Assembly (NCBI GenBank): GCA_963552605.1
Contig: CAUVKI010000015.1
Span: forward strand, 1-37,212
Direction of reading: 5' to 3'
Source: CAUVKI01 sp963552605
Lineage (GTDB): Bacteria > Bacillota > Clostridia > Tissierellales > Peptoniphilaceae
DNA: 37,212 bases
Shown here: positions 1 through 7,273 of the stretch, piece after piece
Layout of the letters: every line of letters begins with the position of its first letter
Numbering within the stretch: the first letter of the stretch is position 1
The notes under the pieces: model-generated
What the model saw: only the letters and a program-made list of their open reading frames with translations
Databases searched by the model: none
What the model was told of the DNA's origin: nothing
Translations under genes and position numbers: made by a program

Positions 1-2
1 AT

Positions 3-55
3 AGTTTAGCATATTTATATTTGATATTCAATAAATTTATAGAATTTTAGTATAA
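3..55 (+). repeat. End repeat, left copy (inverted partner at 37160-37212)
   Basis: These 53 bases are the exact reverse complement of 37160-37212; after a two-base offset the similarity continues for about five more bases (GTAT). The copy is very AT-rich and lies just beyond the terminator at 64-114. Read outward on the minus strand it holds a promoter-like pair, TTGAAT (26-31) and TAAACT (3-8), 17 bases apart. It may be the edge of a multicopy element (IS or rRNA operon) at which an assembly stopped, or a real inverted repeat. Confidence 0.9.
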
Positions 56-63
56 GTATGGCA

Positions 64-114
64 AATCAATAAAAAAATGCAGCTTGGATTTACGAGCTGC
101 ATTTTTTATTGATT
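64..114 (-). terminator. Intrinsic terminator after the 169-1716 gene
   Basis: A stem of about 20 base pairs (AATCAAT, an A-run, ATGCAGCT at 64-84, pairing with 95-114) has one bulged A and a 10-base loop. A-runs and T-runs flank both sides, so it could stop transcription from either direction. It lies 55 bases past the stop codon of the minus-strand secreted protein gene. Confidence 0.85.
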
Positions 115-168
115 TATTCAGATATACCTAAGAATTTTGATGCCTTTTAAAAGAAAATTCACCTTTCC

Positions 169-1716
169 TTAGTACCACCCTTCGATCTCCAAAGTCAAAA
201 TTCCTCCAAACTCGGAGCCGAATACGATTGAGGGGTATTTTTCGCTACCGTTGGTACTGATGTCATACTCTCCTTTGAATGTAATTGCGGGTTTCTTATT
301 ATTCAGCCCTTTCCACTCTTGTTCGGAAATTTTCTTGTCATCGCCATCTACGTTGCCTGTTTTAAAAAATCCCTCAAAGATCTGCTTGCCGTTCTCTCTT
401 ATGATAAGCCTGTAATTCTTGTTTTTTTGAGCTTCCCATTTAATAATCTTAATCTCCGCAGGCTTGGCTTCGACAGCACTACCATCATCAGGAACGAAAA
501 TTCCTCCATTCTCGGTGGATTTAATATCAGTATCAGCCGTTGGATTCTGATTGGGAACGATAACAATCAAAACAGGTCTAAGTATCAAACCTTCTCCTGC
601 TATTTTGAATGTTATCTTTGCCGGATTTTCCGGATTGCTACTGCCTTTTATTTGTTTGAAATCTTTAAAGAGCTGTTTTCCGTCAGCTTTCAAGCCTTTC
701 AAATCGTTTATAAGCCCCGTTGCATTGTCAGCTTTTCCATAGGTCTTTGTAAAAAAAGACACAACAGTCGAACCCAATTTCACTTTTACTTCAACCTTGG
801 TTCCCTCTTTTATCGTGCAGTCCTTACCATCGGGATTTCCGTTAGATGTCAAAACCGTATTATCATCGCTGTAATCTTCCCCCGGTCTTGCTTTTTCGAA
901 AGTTGCTTCAAATTTAGGATTATCCGCTTTATCCGAACTGCCGGCAATCTTTAATAAAGTGCCGCTTATCTCAACAGGTTCGCTCTTATCTCCGGGTTTA
1001 AGAATGGCTTCCCACTTGGGGTCTTCTATAACAAATCTCAAAGTGTCGGTGTAGTTATTCTTGATTCTAAAAGATTTTTCAAAATATGCAAACCATTTTC
1101 CGAGGAAAGAGTCGTACTCCAACTCCGCACCTATAAATTCCAATCCATACTTTATGAAATCATCAACACCGCCCGAAAGTTCAAGTTTCTTTTGCACAAT
1201 TGGTTTGAAGCGCTTTGAAACTTCATCAATTTTGACTTCCTCTCCCTCTTGGAGTTTTTCTTTGAACTTTAAAGTTGCCGTCTTTCCCTCAACTTTTTCA
1301 AAAACTCCCTCGGGCTTCACTTTAATCTTTGCAAGTTCCTCAAGTTTCGCTTTTTTTGAGAGTGAAACCTCCGCAAAAGTGCCTCTTGCACTGAGTTTGA
1401 AGTCAACGACTTTAAGCTCATCACCGTCTTTGGGAATTATTCCCTCTACGGATTTCTTAAGAGTTTCGATGTAATTACCACCCGGATTCTCTTTAAAAGC
1501 TTTTGCAATATCGTCTGATTTATAGAGAAGTCCGTCAATCTCCGTCAAAAAAACGTCCGGAACATTGATATAAGCTTCAATTGCTTTGCGGTCTGTGAGA
1601 AATTCTTTCGCACTCATAAAGAATGTCCCGTCGCTCCTATAAATATCCCCCGATTCCGCAAACACCGGTACCGCCACAAGAAGCAGAACAAATGTCAGCG
1701 TTATTACTCTTTTCAT
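169..1716 (-). CDS. Secreted protein of unknown function (515 aa)
   Basis: I do not recognise this family. The start at 1716 is chosen because AGGAGGGG lies just upstream and because the protein then opens with a clear signal peptide: MKRVI, a hydrophobic core, and a likely cleavage after VFA (residue 20). The mature part is about 495 residues, rich in Lys, Glu and Asp, with many short beta-type stretches and no later membrane segment or sorting motif, so it is probably exported and released or loosely held at the surface. Near residue 455 the segment NVDGDDKKISEQEW resembles a calcium-binding dockerin/EF-hand loop with an extra residue. It is a single-gene unit with its own promoter (1788-1816) and terminator (64-114). 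No neighbour hints at a role. Confidence 0.8.
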   Translation of the reverse strand: MKRVITLTFVLLLVAVPVFAESGDIYRSDGTFFMSAKEFLTDRKAIEAYINVPDVFLTEIDGLLYKSDDIAKAFKENPGGNYIETLKKSVEGIIPKDGDELKVVDFKLSARGTFAEVSLSKKAKLEELAKIKVKPEGVFEKVEGKTATLKFKEKLQEGEEVKIDEVSKRFKPIVQKKLELSGGVDDFIKYGLEFIGAELEYDSFLGKWFAYFEKSFRIKNNYTDTLRFVIEDPKWEAILKPGDKSEPVEISGTLLKIAGSSDKADNPKFEATFEKARPGEDYSDDNTVLTSNGNPDGKDCTIKEGTKVEVKVKLGSTVVSFFTKTYGKADNATGLINDLKGLKADGKQLFKDFKQIKGSSNPENPAKITFKIAGEGLILRPVLIVIVPNQNPTADTDIKSTENGGIFVPDDGSAVEAKPAEIKIIKWEAQKNKNYRLIIRENGKQIFEGFFKTGNVDGDDKKISEQEWKGLNNKKPAITFKGEYDISTNGSEKYPSIVFGSEFGGILTLEIEGWY

Positions 1717-1787
1717 AATAAATCCCCTCCTTATGTTTTCTACAAATACAAACTTGACGGACAACTTAAAGTTGATAGCCCGTCGCA

Positions 1788-1816
1788 ATTATACATAACT
1801 TTCCTAACAAAGGCAA
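1788..1816 (-). promoter_or_regulatory. Promoter of the secreted protein gene
   Basis: On the minus strand TTGCCT (1811-1816) and TATAAT (1788-1793) are separated by 17 bases. About 70 bases of leader follow before the start codon at 1716, and they contain the perfect 13-base inverted repeat CAACTTAAAGTTG (1762-1774), a possible operator. Confidence 0.7.
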
Positions 1817-1883
1817 TTAAAAAAGACAAAATTTTACGCCTCATCAACTGTTGTAAAAAAATAAAAAAATTTTATAAAAAGTA

Positions 1884-1912
1884 TTGACACGCTAACATTG
1901 TTTATTTATAAT
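1884..1912 (+). promoter_or_regulatory. Consensus promoter of the DUF2325 gene
   Basis: TTGACA (1884-1889) and TATAAT (1907-1912) match the sigma-A consensus exactly, with 17 bases between them. The DUF2325 start codon is 35 bases downstream. Confidence 0.9.
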
Positions 1913-1928
1913 ATCAGCAATTGCTAAT
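1913..1928 (+). promoter_or_regulatory. Candidate operator overlapping the start of transcription
   Basis: ATCAGCAATTGCTAAT is a 16-base inverted repeat with a single mismatched pair, centred at 1920/1921. It begins immediately after the -10 element, so a bound repressor would block transcription start. I cannot assign a regulator. Confidence 0.45.
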
Positions 1929-1946
1929 GATAGCGGGAGGTGCAAT

Positions 1947-2231
1947 ATGAGTGTAGTAATAGTCGGCGGTAATGAGTGTATGGAGAGAAGATACATAGAT
2001 CTTTGCGAACAATATAAATGTAAAGCAAAAGTCTTTACGAAGATGAGAGGGTGCTTTAAGAATAAAATAGGTAATCCTGATATCCTTGTACTTTTCACTA
2101 ACACTATGTCTCACAAAATGCTTCAAAGTGCATTAAACGAAACCGAGAGCGTAAAAAATATGCAGATAAGACGTTCCCATTCAGCTTCTTTATCAGCCTT
2201 GAAAGGCATTTTGAACGAGTGCGTACAATAA
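1947..2231 (+). CDS. DUF2325 domain protein (94 aa)
   Basis: The whole protein matches the small DUF2325 family as I know it: an N-terminal beta strand with glycines (SVVIVGGNECMERRY), a Lys/Cys-rich middle, the strand DILVLFTNTMSHKM, and a C-terminal RRSHSASLSAL segment. The length of 94 residues is normal for the family. The function is not established; the fold resembles a Rossmann-like nucleotide or metal binding half-domain, which is inference. The start is fixed by GGGAGGTGC eight bases upstream. The gene has a perfect promoter and a candidate operator, so it is probably a strongly expressed, regulated single gene. It converges on queG and shares a terminator with it. Confidence 0.85.
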   Translation: MSVVIVGGNECMERRYIDLCEQYKCKAKVFTKMRGCFKNKIGNPDILVLFTNTMSHKMLQSALNETESVKNMQIRRSHSASLSALKGILNECVQ

Positions 2232-2272
2232 AAAAAAGAGTCTATGGCATTTGCCGTAGGCTCTTTTTTTTT
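2229..2272. terminator. Bidirectional terminator between DUF2325 gene and queG
   Basis: An 11-pair hairpin (2238-2248 with 2253-2263, loop ATTT, two G-T pairs) is preceded by an A-run and followed by nine T. It begins at the DUF2325 stop codon. On the other strand it lies partly inside the last codons of queG, whose stop is at 2242-2244. Confidence 0.9.
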
Positions 2273-3216
2273 ACAATCTGCTCCGCTGCACATCTCACTC
2301 CCTCATTTGCGTCTTTCAAAGCCGTTTTTATGAGATCGGAATATTTTTCAATTTCATTTGCATTGAAAATATTATACAGTGCATTTCTTTTTAGAGTTTG
2401 TTTCCCCCTCCAAGAGGACGCAAGCATTCCGTAAGTTCTCTTAAAGTCTTTGTTGGATATGGAAAACAGTTCTTCAATGTCATAGGGCATACTTCCCGTA
2501 TAGGGCTTGGGGTGATTATAAGGGCAAACCAATTGGCAGGTATCACAGCCGAACAGCCTGTTTCCAAGAAGAGTCCCCTCTCTCAGAGTGAGAACTCCTT
2601 TTTTTTGCGTGATAAAAGAAAGACATTTGTTTGCATTTACGCCCTCTCTTGTTATGGCGTGCGCAGGACAGGCTTTAACGCAGAGCATACATTCTCCGCA
2701 CGAAGTTTCCAAGCGAGGTGTGAATGAAAAATTTGCATCGGTTATAAGCTCGCTTAATAGAATATTTGAGCCGAACTTCGGAGAAATCACCGCACCGTTT
2801 TTTCCCTGAAAACCTATTCCCGATTCAACAGCAAGTGTTCTCTCAAGAAGAGCCGTTTGGTCACAGTAAGTCTCAAAGCGAAAACCCGTTTTCTCGGTAA
2901 GACGGGAAGAAATTCTTTCAAGTTTTTCTCCTAACATAAGATGATAATCGCTTCCCAGAGCATAGGACGCCACGCAAAATTTCGTGGGAAAGAAAAGCTC
3001 ATAGGGAAATGCCAAAGTGAGAATTGTCTTTGCCCACGGCATTTCCGAAAGGGGATTGGTGCGTTTGTCAATTGATTGCTCCTCGACGGAACTTTCTCTC
3101 CCCAAGGCTCTTCTCTTTATCAGAAATTCACGATACGGCAAAAGGGATTTGGGACTTGCCGCTCCGAAGAATAAAAACCCCTCTTCCTTTGCCATCGATA
3201 CGAATAAATCCCACAT
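2242..3216 (-). CDS. queG: Epoxyqueuosine reductase QueG (324 aa)
   Basis: QueG reduces epoxyqueuosine to queuosine in the wobble base of GUN-anticodon tRNAs, using cobalamin and two [4Fe-4S] clusters in the cytoplasm. The protein shows the QueG catalytic region DQTALLERTLAVESGIGFQG with the expected Asp at residue 119, a first cluster motif CGECMLCVKACP (Cys 173, 176, 179, 183), and a second set at Cys 198, 224, 227 and 231 (CDTCQLVCP). A short HEAT-like helical tail follows and the final residues are encoded within the shared terminator. It is the last gene of the zinc uptake operon, 15 bases after the lipoprotein gene. No Shine-Dalgarno sequence precedes the ATG at 3216; a second ATG eight codons in (MAKEEG) also has only a weak one. 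The first is kept because the N-terminal helix is expected in the family. Confidence 0.92.
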   Translation of the reverse strand: MWDLFVSMAKEEGFLFFGAASPKSLLPYREFLIKRRALGRESSVEEQSIDKRTNPLSEMPWAKTILTLAFPYELFFPTKFCVASYALGSDYHLMLGEKLERISSRLTEKTGFRFETYCDQTALLERTLAVESGIGFQGKNGAVISPKFGSNILLSELITDANFSFTPRLETSCGECMLCVKACPAHAITREGVNANKCLSFITQKKGVLTLREGTLLGNRLFGCDTCQLVCPYNHPKPYTGSMPYDIEELFSISNKDFKRTYGMLASSWRGKQTLKRNALYNIFNANEIEKYSDLIKTALKDANEGVRCAAEQIVKKKSLRQMP

Positions 3217-3231
3217 ATCGTAATATTTTAA

Positions 3232-3888
3232 TTAAATGACAGTCATTGTGGCATTCTTCAGTCTGAAATACTTTATGGGAGTTCCGTCAGGTCCCTCTCC
3301 GCATTCATAGGACTCAAAAACCCCTTGGACTACAATTTCCGCTCCCTCTGAAGGATATTCACTCTCCTTATGTTTTCCGTCGCCCCACACAAATTCAATC
3401 CCCTGTTGACAACATTCCATTGCATCTCGAATAAGGCAATATCTGTAAAGTTCTTCCGTTTCGGGATCCATCATAATCGCAAACAATCCTGAGATTTTTA
3501 TCATACAGCCCTCATATTCCTTGGGGTCGGTTATAAAGCTGAAAACCGTCGCATAGACTACATCTTTGTTCATCTTCGTAAGGTCATAGTCAATCTCTGA
3601 ACATTCGTCTTTTTTCATAGGCTCGGCTCTCATCTCACCCGTTACAGGATCCGTACTTTTGTTTTTATCGGGTTCGGGTAATTCCACCGCAGCACTTTCT
3701 TCCTTATCTTTATCTGAATTTTTATCCGACGCTAATTTATTTTTTGAAAAATCTTTTTCGTTGTCTTCGGCAAGCATTTGATTTTTTATGGTATCCTCAA
3801 CTTTGTTTGTATTCATGCTCCTCTGCTTTACACTTCCCGAGCAGGAAGTCAGAACCAAAATGATAATTACGGTAAGAATTATTTTCAT
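3232..3888 (-). CDS. Lipoprotein with a CCQQG motif, in the zinc operon (218 aa)
   Basis: The start at 3888 is preceded by AGGGGA and gives a lipoprotein signal peptide ending in LTSC, so Cys 18 should be lipidated and the protein anchored outside the membrane. Residues 20-90 are a charged linker (Lys, Asp, Glu). The C-terminal domain, roughly 105-218, begins near YDLTKMNKDVVYATVF and contains a conserved-looking CCQQG motif and several beta strands, suggesting an OB-like fold. I recall similar unnamed proteins encoded beside metal ABC transporters, but the function is not known. It starts 13 bases after znuB and is followed by queG, so it is co-transcribed with zinc uptake. The two adjacent cysteines could bind metal; that is inference. 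Confidence 0.75.
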   Translation of the reverse strand: MKIILTVIIILVLTSCSGSVKQRSMNTNKVEDTIKNQMLAEDNEKDFSKNKLASDKNSDKDKEESAAVELPEPDKNKSTDPVTGEMRAEPMKKDECSEIDYDLTKMNKDVVYATVFSFITDPKEYEGCMIKISGLFAIMMDPETEELYRYCLIRDAMECCQQGIEFVWGDGKHKESEYPSEGAEIVVQGVFESYECGEGPDGTPIKYFRLKNATMTVI

Positions 3889-3901
3889 AGAAAATCCCCT
3901 T

Positions 3902-4726
3902 TCAGTTAAAAAGTTTTCCAATTATAAAGCTAAAAATAAACGTAGTCAAGTCCGAAAGAACTATCGTCGCTCCGATCGGCGTACTCAAAAGAATTGACGC
4001 TGTAAGTCCCGCCAATGCGGTTATAACCGAAATAAGCATTGCGCAGGCTATCACCTTTTTGAAGTCGTTAAAGAGCTGCAATGCGGAAAGTGCGGGAAAT
4101 ATCACCAGTGCGGAAATCAAAAGCGAACCCACAAGGTTCATTCCCAACACTATCACTATCGCTATCACGACTGAAATAACCGTATTATACCTATCCACAG
4201 GAGCGCCCACCGCACGCCCGAAAGCTTCATCGAAGGTTATGGCAAAGATTTTGTTATAATACAGCAGATAGAAAAGCAAAAGCCCGGCTGAAAGAATAAT
4301 GGATATAATCACTTCCTCTTTTCTAAGCGTGAGAATTGAAGTGGAGCCGAAAAGCGTTGTGCAGACATCTCCCGAAATATTTCCCGAAGCGGGAAACACA
4401 TTCATTATCAGATACCCCAATGCAAGGGAAGACACCGAAATCATCGCAAGCTTTGCGTCAGCTTTCACCAAAACCGACTGACTTCTTAAAAGCAAAATCG
4501 CCGCCGCTATCGTAAGCGGAAGTATGATAAAAAGGTTTGTGGTCATCTTGAAAATCGTCGCAACCGCCATAGCTCCGAATGCCACATGAGACAATCCGTC
4601 GCCTATAAATGAATATCTTTTCATAACCAACACCACTCCCAAAAATGAGGAGCAAAGCGCAATCAAAGTTCCGACTACAAACGCATACTGCACAAACGGA
4701 TATCTTAGGTAATCAGCAAGAGACAT
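3902..4726 (-). CDS. znuB: Zinc ABC transporter permease ZnuB (274 aa)
   Basis: This is a metal-type ABC-3 family permease that forms the membrane channel for zinc (or manganese) delivered by ZnuA. About eight hydrophobic segments span the protein, with the family glycine-rich stretch SFIGDGLSHVAFGAMAV near residues 38-55 and a cytoplasmic coupling region around FGRAVGAPVDRYNTV. The ATG at 4726 is preferred over an upstream TTG at 4738 because TGAGG sits six bases before it; this ribosome site overlaps the znuC stop codon, so translation of the two is probably coupled. The metal cannot be read from the permease alone; the His-rich ZnuA points to zinc. Confidence 0.9.
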   Translation of the reverse strand: MSLADYLRYPFVQYAFVVGTLIALCSSFLGVVLVMKRYSFIGDGLSHVAFGAMAVATIFKMTTNLFIILPLTIAAAILLLRSQSVLVKADAKLAMISVSSLALGYLIMNVFPASGNISGDVCTTLFGSTSILTLRKEEVIISIILSAGLLLFYLLYYNKIFAITFDEAFGRAVGAPVDRYNTVISVVIAIVIVLGMNLVGSLLISALVIFPALSALQLFNDFKKVIACAMLISVITALAGLTASILLSTPIGATIVLSDLTTFIFSFIIGKLFN

Positions 4727-4734
4727 AGAATACC

Positions 4735-5406
4735 TCAATTATTTTTCCAAAACTCGGTGTAGGGATAATCGGAAATTTTTCCGAAAAATTTTTTTTCATT
4801 CCCCAAATGCAAAACATGGGTTGCGTCATCAAGCAAAGTCTCAATATTATGAGTGACCATTACAACGGTTGAGCCGCATTTATGAAGCCCTCTTACAAGG
4901 GAATAAAAATCGTCTCTCACTATCTGATCCAATCCCGCAACCGGTTCATCAAGCATCAAAAGTTCCTCCGACGCACAAAGCGCCCTTGCCAGAAGCACTC
5001 TTTGCTTCTGCCCTCCGGAAAGCTCTCTGAAACAACTTTTCTTAAGATTGGAGATACCCAGTCGTTCCAAATTTTTCAAAGTCCTCTCCTTATCCTCCTT
5101 TCTATAAAAAGGGCGATTTTTAATTCTCAAAATATTTCCTGAAAGCACAATATCCCAAACCAATGCCGGAAAATCTCCTTCAATTTCGGATTGCTGCGGA
5201 AGATACCCCAAGGTATCTGCATTGATTTGAAGTTCTCCCTCAAGTTTTGGTATAAACCCGAGGAGAGTTTTCATAAGGGTACTCTTTCCTGCTCCGTTCT
5301 CACCGACTATTATTAAAAAATCCCCCTTTTCCAGAGAAAAAGAAATTCCCGAGCAAACCTCTCGAGAATTATAACCTACCCCTAAATTTTCAGCTTTCAT
5401 AAGCAT
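4735..5406 (-). CDS. znuC: Zinc ABC transporter ATPase ZnuC (223 aa)
   Basis: This is the ATP-binding subunit that powers the ZnuB channel from the cytoplasmic side. All ABC motifs are present: Walker A GENGAGKST, Q-loop at LPQQSE, signature LSGGQKQR, Walker B LLMLDEP and the switch His in VTHN. The length is normal for metal-type ABC ATPases. The start lies just behind the znuA stop (three bases between 5406 and 5410) with AGGTGA as ribosome site inside the end of znuA. Confidence 0.93.
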   Translation of the reverse strand: MLMKAENLGVGYNSREVCSGISFSLEKGDFLIIVGENGAGKSTLMKTLLGFIPKLEGELQINADTLGYLPQQSEIEGDFPALVWDIVLSGNILRIKNRPFYRKEDKERTLKNLERLGISNLKKSCFRELSGGQKQRVLLARALCASEELLMLDEPVAGLDQIVRDDFYSLVRGLHKCGSTVVMVTHNIETLLDDATHVLHLGNEKKFFGKISDYPYTEFWKNN

Positions 5407-5409
5407 TTA

Positions 5410-6507
5410 TCAGTCACCTAAAGCTTTTCTAATTTCTTCCAAATTTTTTTCCATTGCGGAAAGATAATTTATTCCCGAAGAAATATCTTCATCAGTCACG
5501 GACTGCAAAGAATTAAGCTCCGACACTTTCGCGGAAACCTTTGCGGTATCTATTACCGATTGGGCAATTTTCTTTGAGCTGTGTTCAATCGTAAAAACAA
5601 CAGGAACTTTAAGTTCTTTCACCTTTTCAGCTAAAAATGCCACGGTTTGAAAACTCGCCTCCGTTTCCGCACTGCAACCGACAAACGCCGCATAATAATC
5701 CAACCCGTAATCATTCAAAAGATATCTGAAAGGAAACCTGTCCCCGAAAATCAATGTTTTAAGTTTAGCATTATCCGCCATTTCAGTATAAGCCCTATCC
5801 AAAGCGGTAAGTTTTTCCAGATAAGCGTCCGCATTCCTGCCGATTGCCTCAGCATTCTTAGGATCAAACGAAACGACTGCACTCTCAATTTTTTCAATTA
5901 TAGTCTTTGCTCTTTTTAATGAGAGCCACACATGCTCATCAAGTTCCGTCTCGTGGTCATGATCGTCATCATGGTCATGGTTATGATCTTTATCGTGTTC
6001 ATGCTCTCCTTTATCGGAATCGTTGTGCGAATGCTCGGGTTTTTGCATACCCTCTTTTATTTCTTCTTCAAGATAGGTATTGCCGATAACCGAAAGCATA
6101 TTCACAACCTTTCTTCTTTTAGGGTTCTCCTCCAACGCTTTATCCACCCACTCGTCGGATTCTCCTCCCGCAAAAACAACCACATCAGCCTCCGCCAATG
6201 CACGAATGTCCTCAACGGAAGGTTTGAAACTATGAGGATCGCCCCCTTTTTCAAGGAGATATTTTATTTCATAATTCTCAAGCCCCTCGGTTAATGCCTT
6301 AGCCCAATCAAATCCCGAATAGCTCACCGAAACTACTTTTATATTTTCTCCCTTCTTTTCTGCGGAAGCGCTTTCCTTATCAGTAGGAGATGAAACCCCG
6401 TCCGCACCCTTTTTGGAGCAAGCCGCAAAAAGCAACACTGCCGCCAAAATCGCTGCAACTTTAAAAAATACAACCGCTTTTACACTCTTACTTCCTTTTT
6501 TCATCAT
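5410..6507 (-). CDS. znuA: Zinc-binding lipoprotein ZnuA (365 aa)
   Basis: This is a cluster A-I metal-binding lipoprotein that captures zinc outside the membrane and passes it to ZnuB/ZnuC. A signal peptide ends in LFAAC (lipidated Cys 30). The first metal-ligand region is GGDPHSFKPS (His 92), the second DEHVWLS (His 192), and a third likely His is in FTIEHSSKK. Between the first two lies a very His/Asp-rich loop (residues 159-186, with runs such as DHNHDHDDDHDH), the mark of zinc rather than manganese binders. The start is one of two adjacent ATG codons (6507 or 6504) behind GGAGGG. It is the first gene of a unit znuA-znuC-znuB-lipoprotein-queG. The promoter is at 6531-6559. No zinc repressor gene is in the window. 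Confidence 0.93.
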   Translation of the reverse strand: MMKKGSKSVKAVVFFKVAAILAAVLLFAACSKKGADGVSSPTDKESASAEKKGENIKVVSVSYSGFDWAKALTEGLENYEIKYLLEKGGDPHSFKPSVEDIRALAEADVVVFAGGESDEWVDKALEENPKRRKVVNMLSVIGNTYLEEEIKEGMQKPEHSHNDSDKGEHEHDKDHNHDHDDDHDHETELDEHVWLSLKRAKTIIEKIESAVVSFDPKNAEAIGRNADAYLEKLTALDRAYTEMADNAKLKTLIFGDRFPFRYLLNDYGLDYYAAFVGCSAETEASFQTVAFLAEKVKELKVPVVFTIEHSSKKIAQSVIDTAKVSAKVSELNSLQSVTDEDISSGINYLSAMEKNLEEIRKALGD

Positions 6508-6530
6508 AAACTCCCTCCTCTTTAATAATA

Positions 6531-6559
6531 AGTATAACACTTGGTTTAATAAAAGTCAA
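6531..6559 (-). promoter_or_regulatory. Promoter of the zinc uptake operon
   Basis: On the minus strand TTGACT (6554-6559) and TATACT (6531-6536) are 17 bases apart. Upstream, 6571-6594 is AT-rich with the palindrome AAGTACTT (6579-6586) inside the imperfect inverted pair AACAA/TTGTT, a possible regulator site. I see no clear match to the Zur or AdcR boxes I know. Confidence 0.75.
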
Positions 6560-6707
6560 AAATATTTTTAAAATAAACAAGTACTTATTTGTTCATATTA
6601 TTGCTCGAATAAACGAAGCAAAGTAAATGCTCCGTCAGTAAAAAATTTCCATACAAACCCTTTATACCCGCGCCTGAAAATTTTTATAAAAAACAGCTCT
6701 CTCAATA

Positions 6708-6716
6708 TGCTATAAT
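6708..6716 (+). promoter_or_regulatory. Extended -10 promoter of tadA
   Basis: TGCTATAAT at 6708-6716 is a perfect extended -10 element. No good -35 hexamer lies 17 bases upstream, as is usual for extended -10 promoters. The start codon follows 24 bases later. It is divergent from the zinc operon promoter. Confidence 0.65.
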
Positions 6717-6740
6717 CGATTTATAAAGCTTGGAGGATAT

Positions 6741-7166
6741 ATGAGAACCGAAGACTTTAAATTTATGAGAGAAGCGCTTGTTGAAGCAAAAAAAGCTGAA
6801 CAAAACGGCGAAGTGCCGATAGGTTGTGTGATAGTGAATGAAAAAAAAATAATTTCACGCTCGGGAAATATGGTGGAAGCGCTTTGCCAAGCCTCGGAAC
6901 ACGCAGAGATGAGAGCATTAAAAAAAGCCGCCGAAATTTTAGGCGGCTACAGATTAAAAAACGCAACCTTATATACAACCCTTGAACCCTGCCCTATGTG
7001 CGCGGGCGCAATCAAGCTTTACAGAATAAAAAGAGTGGTCTGCGGAGCGAGAGATTATAAGAAAGGTGCGGCAAGCTCCGCATACAGAATAGTTTCGGCG
7101 GAATTCGGAGTGCTTGAGGACGAGTGCGAAAAAATTCTTAAGGACTTCTTTAAAAAAATCAGATAG
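6741..7166 (+). CDS. tadA: tRNA-specific adenosine deaminase TadA (141 aa)
   Basis: TadA deaminates adenosine 34 of tRNA-Arg(ACG) to inosine, widening wobble decoding. The zinc site is complete: HAEMRA (His 54, catalytic Glu 56) and PCPMCAGA (Cys 84 and Cys 87). The length of 141 residues is slightly shorter than many family members but covers the whole deaminase fold, ending in a helix rich in Lys. GGAGG lies six bases before the ATG. It is a single-gene unit with an extended -10 promoter, and its right-hand side borders the accessory island. Guanine or cytosine deaminases share the fold, but the motif spacing and PCPMC are those of TadA. Confidence 0.92.
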   Translation: MRTEDFKFMREALVEAKKAEQNGEVPIGCVIVNEKKIISRSGNMVEALCQASEHAEMRALKKAAEILGGYRLKNATLYTTLEPCPMCAGAIKLYRIKRVVCGARDYKKGAASSAYRIVSAEFGVLEDECEKILKDFFKKIR

Positions 7167-7273
7167 TCAAAAAATAATGTAACGAATTTTCATTATATCA
7201 TATTTCGGATTAAGGTGTTACAACTATAGTATATCACAACACATTTTTAATAATATTCATATCAACACACTCC

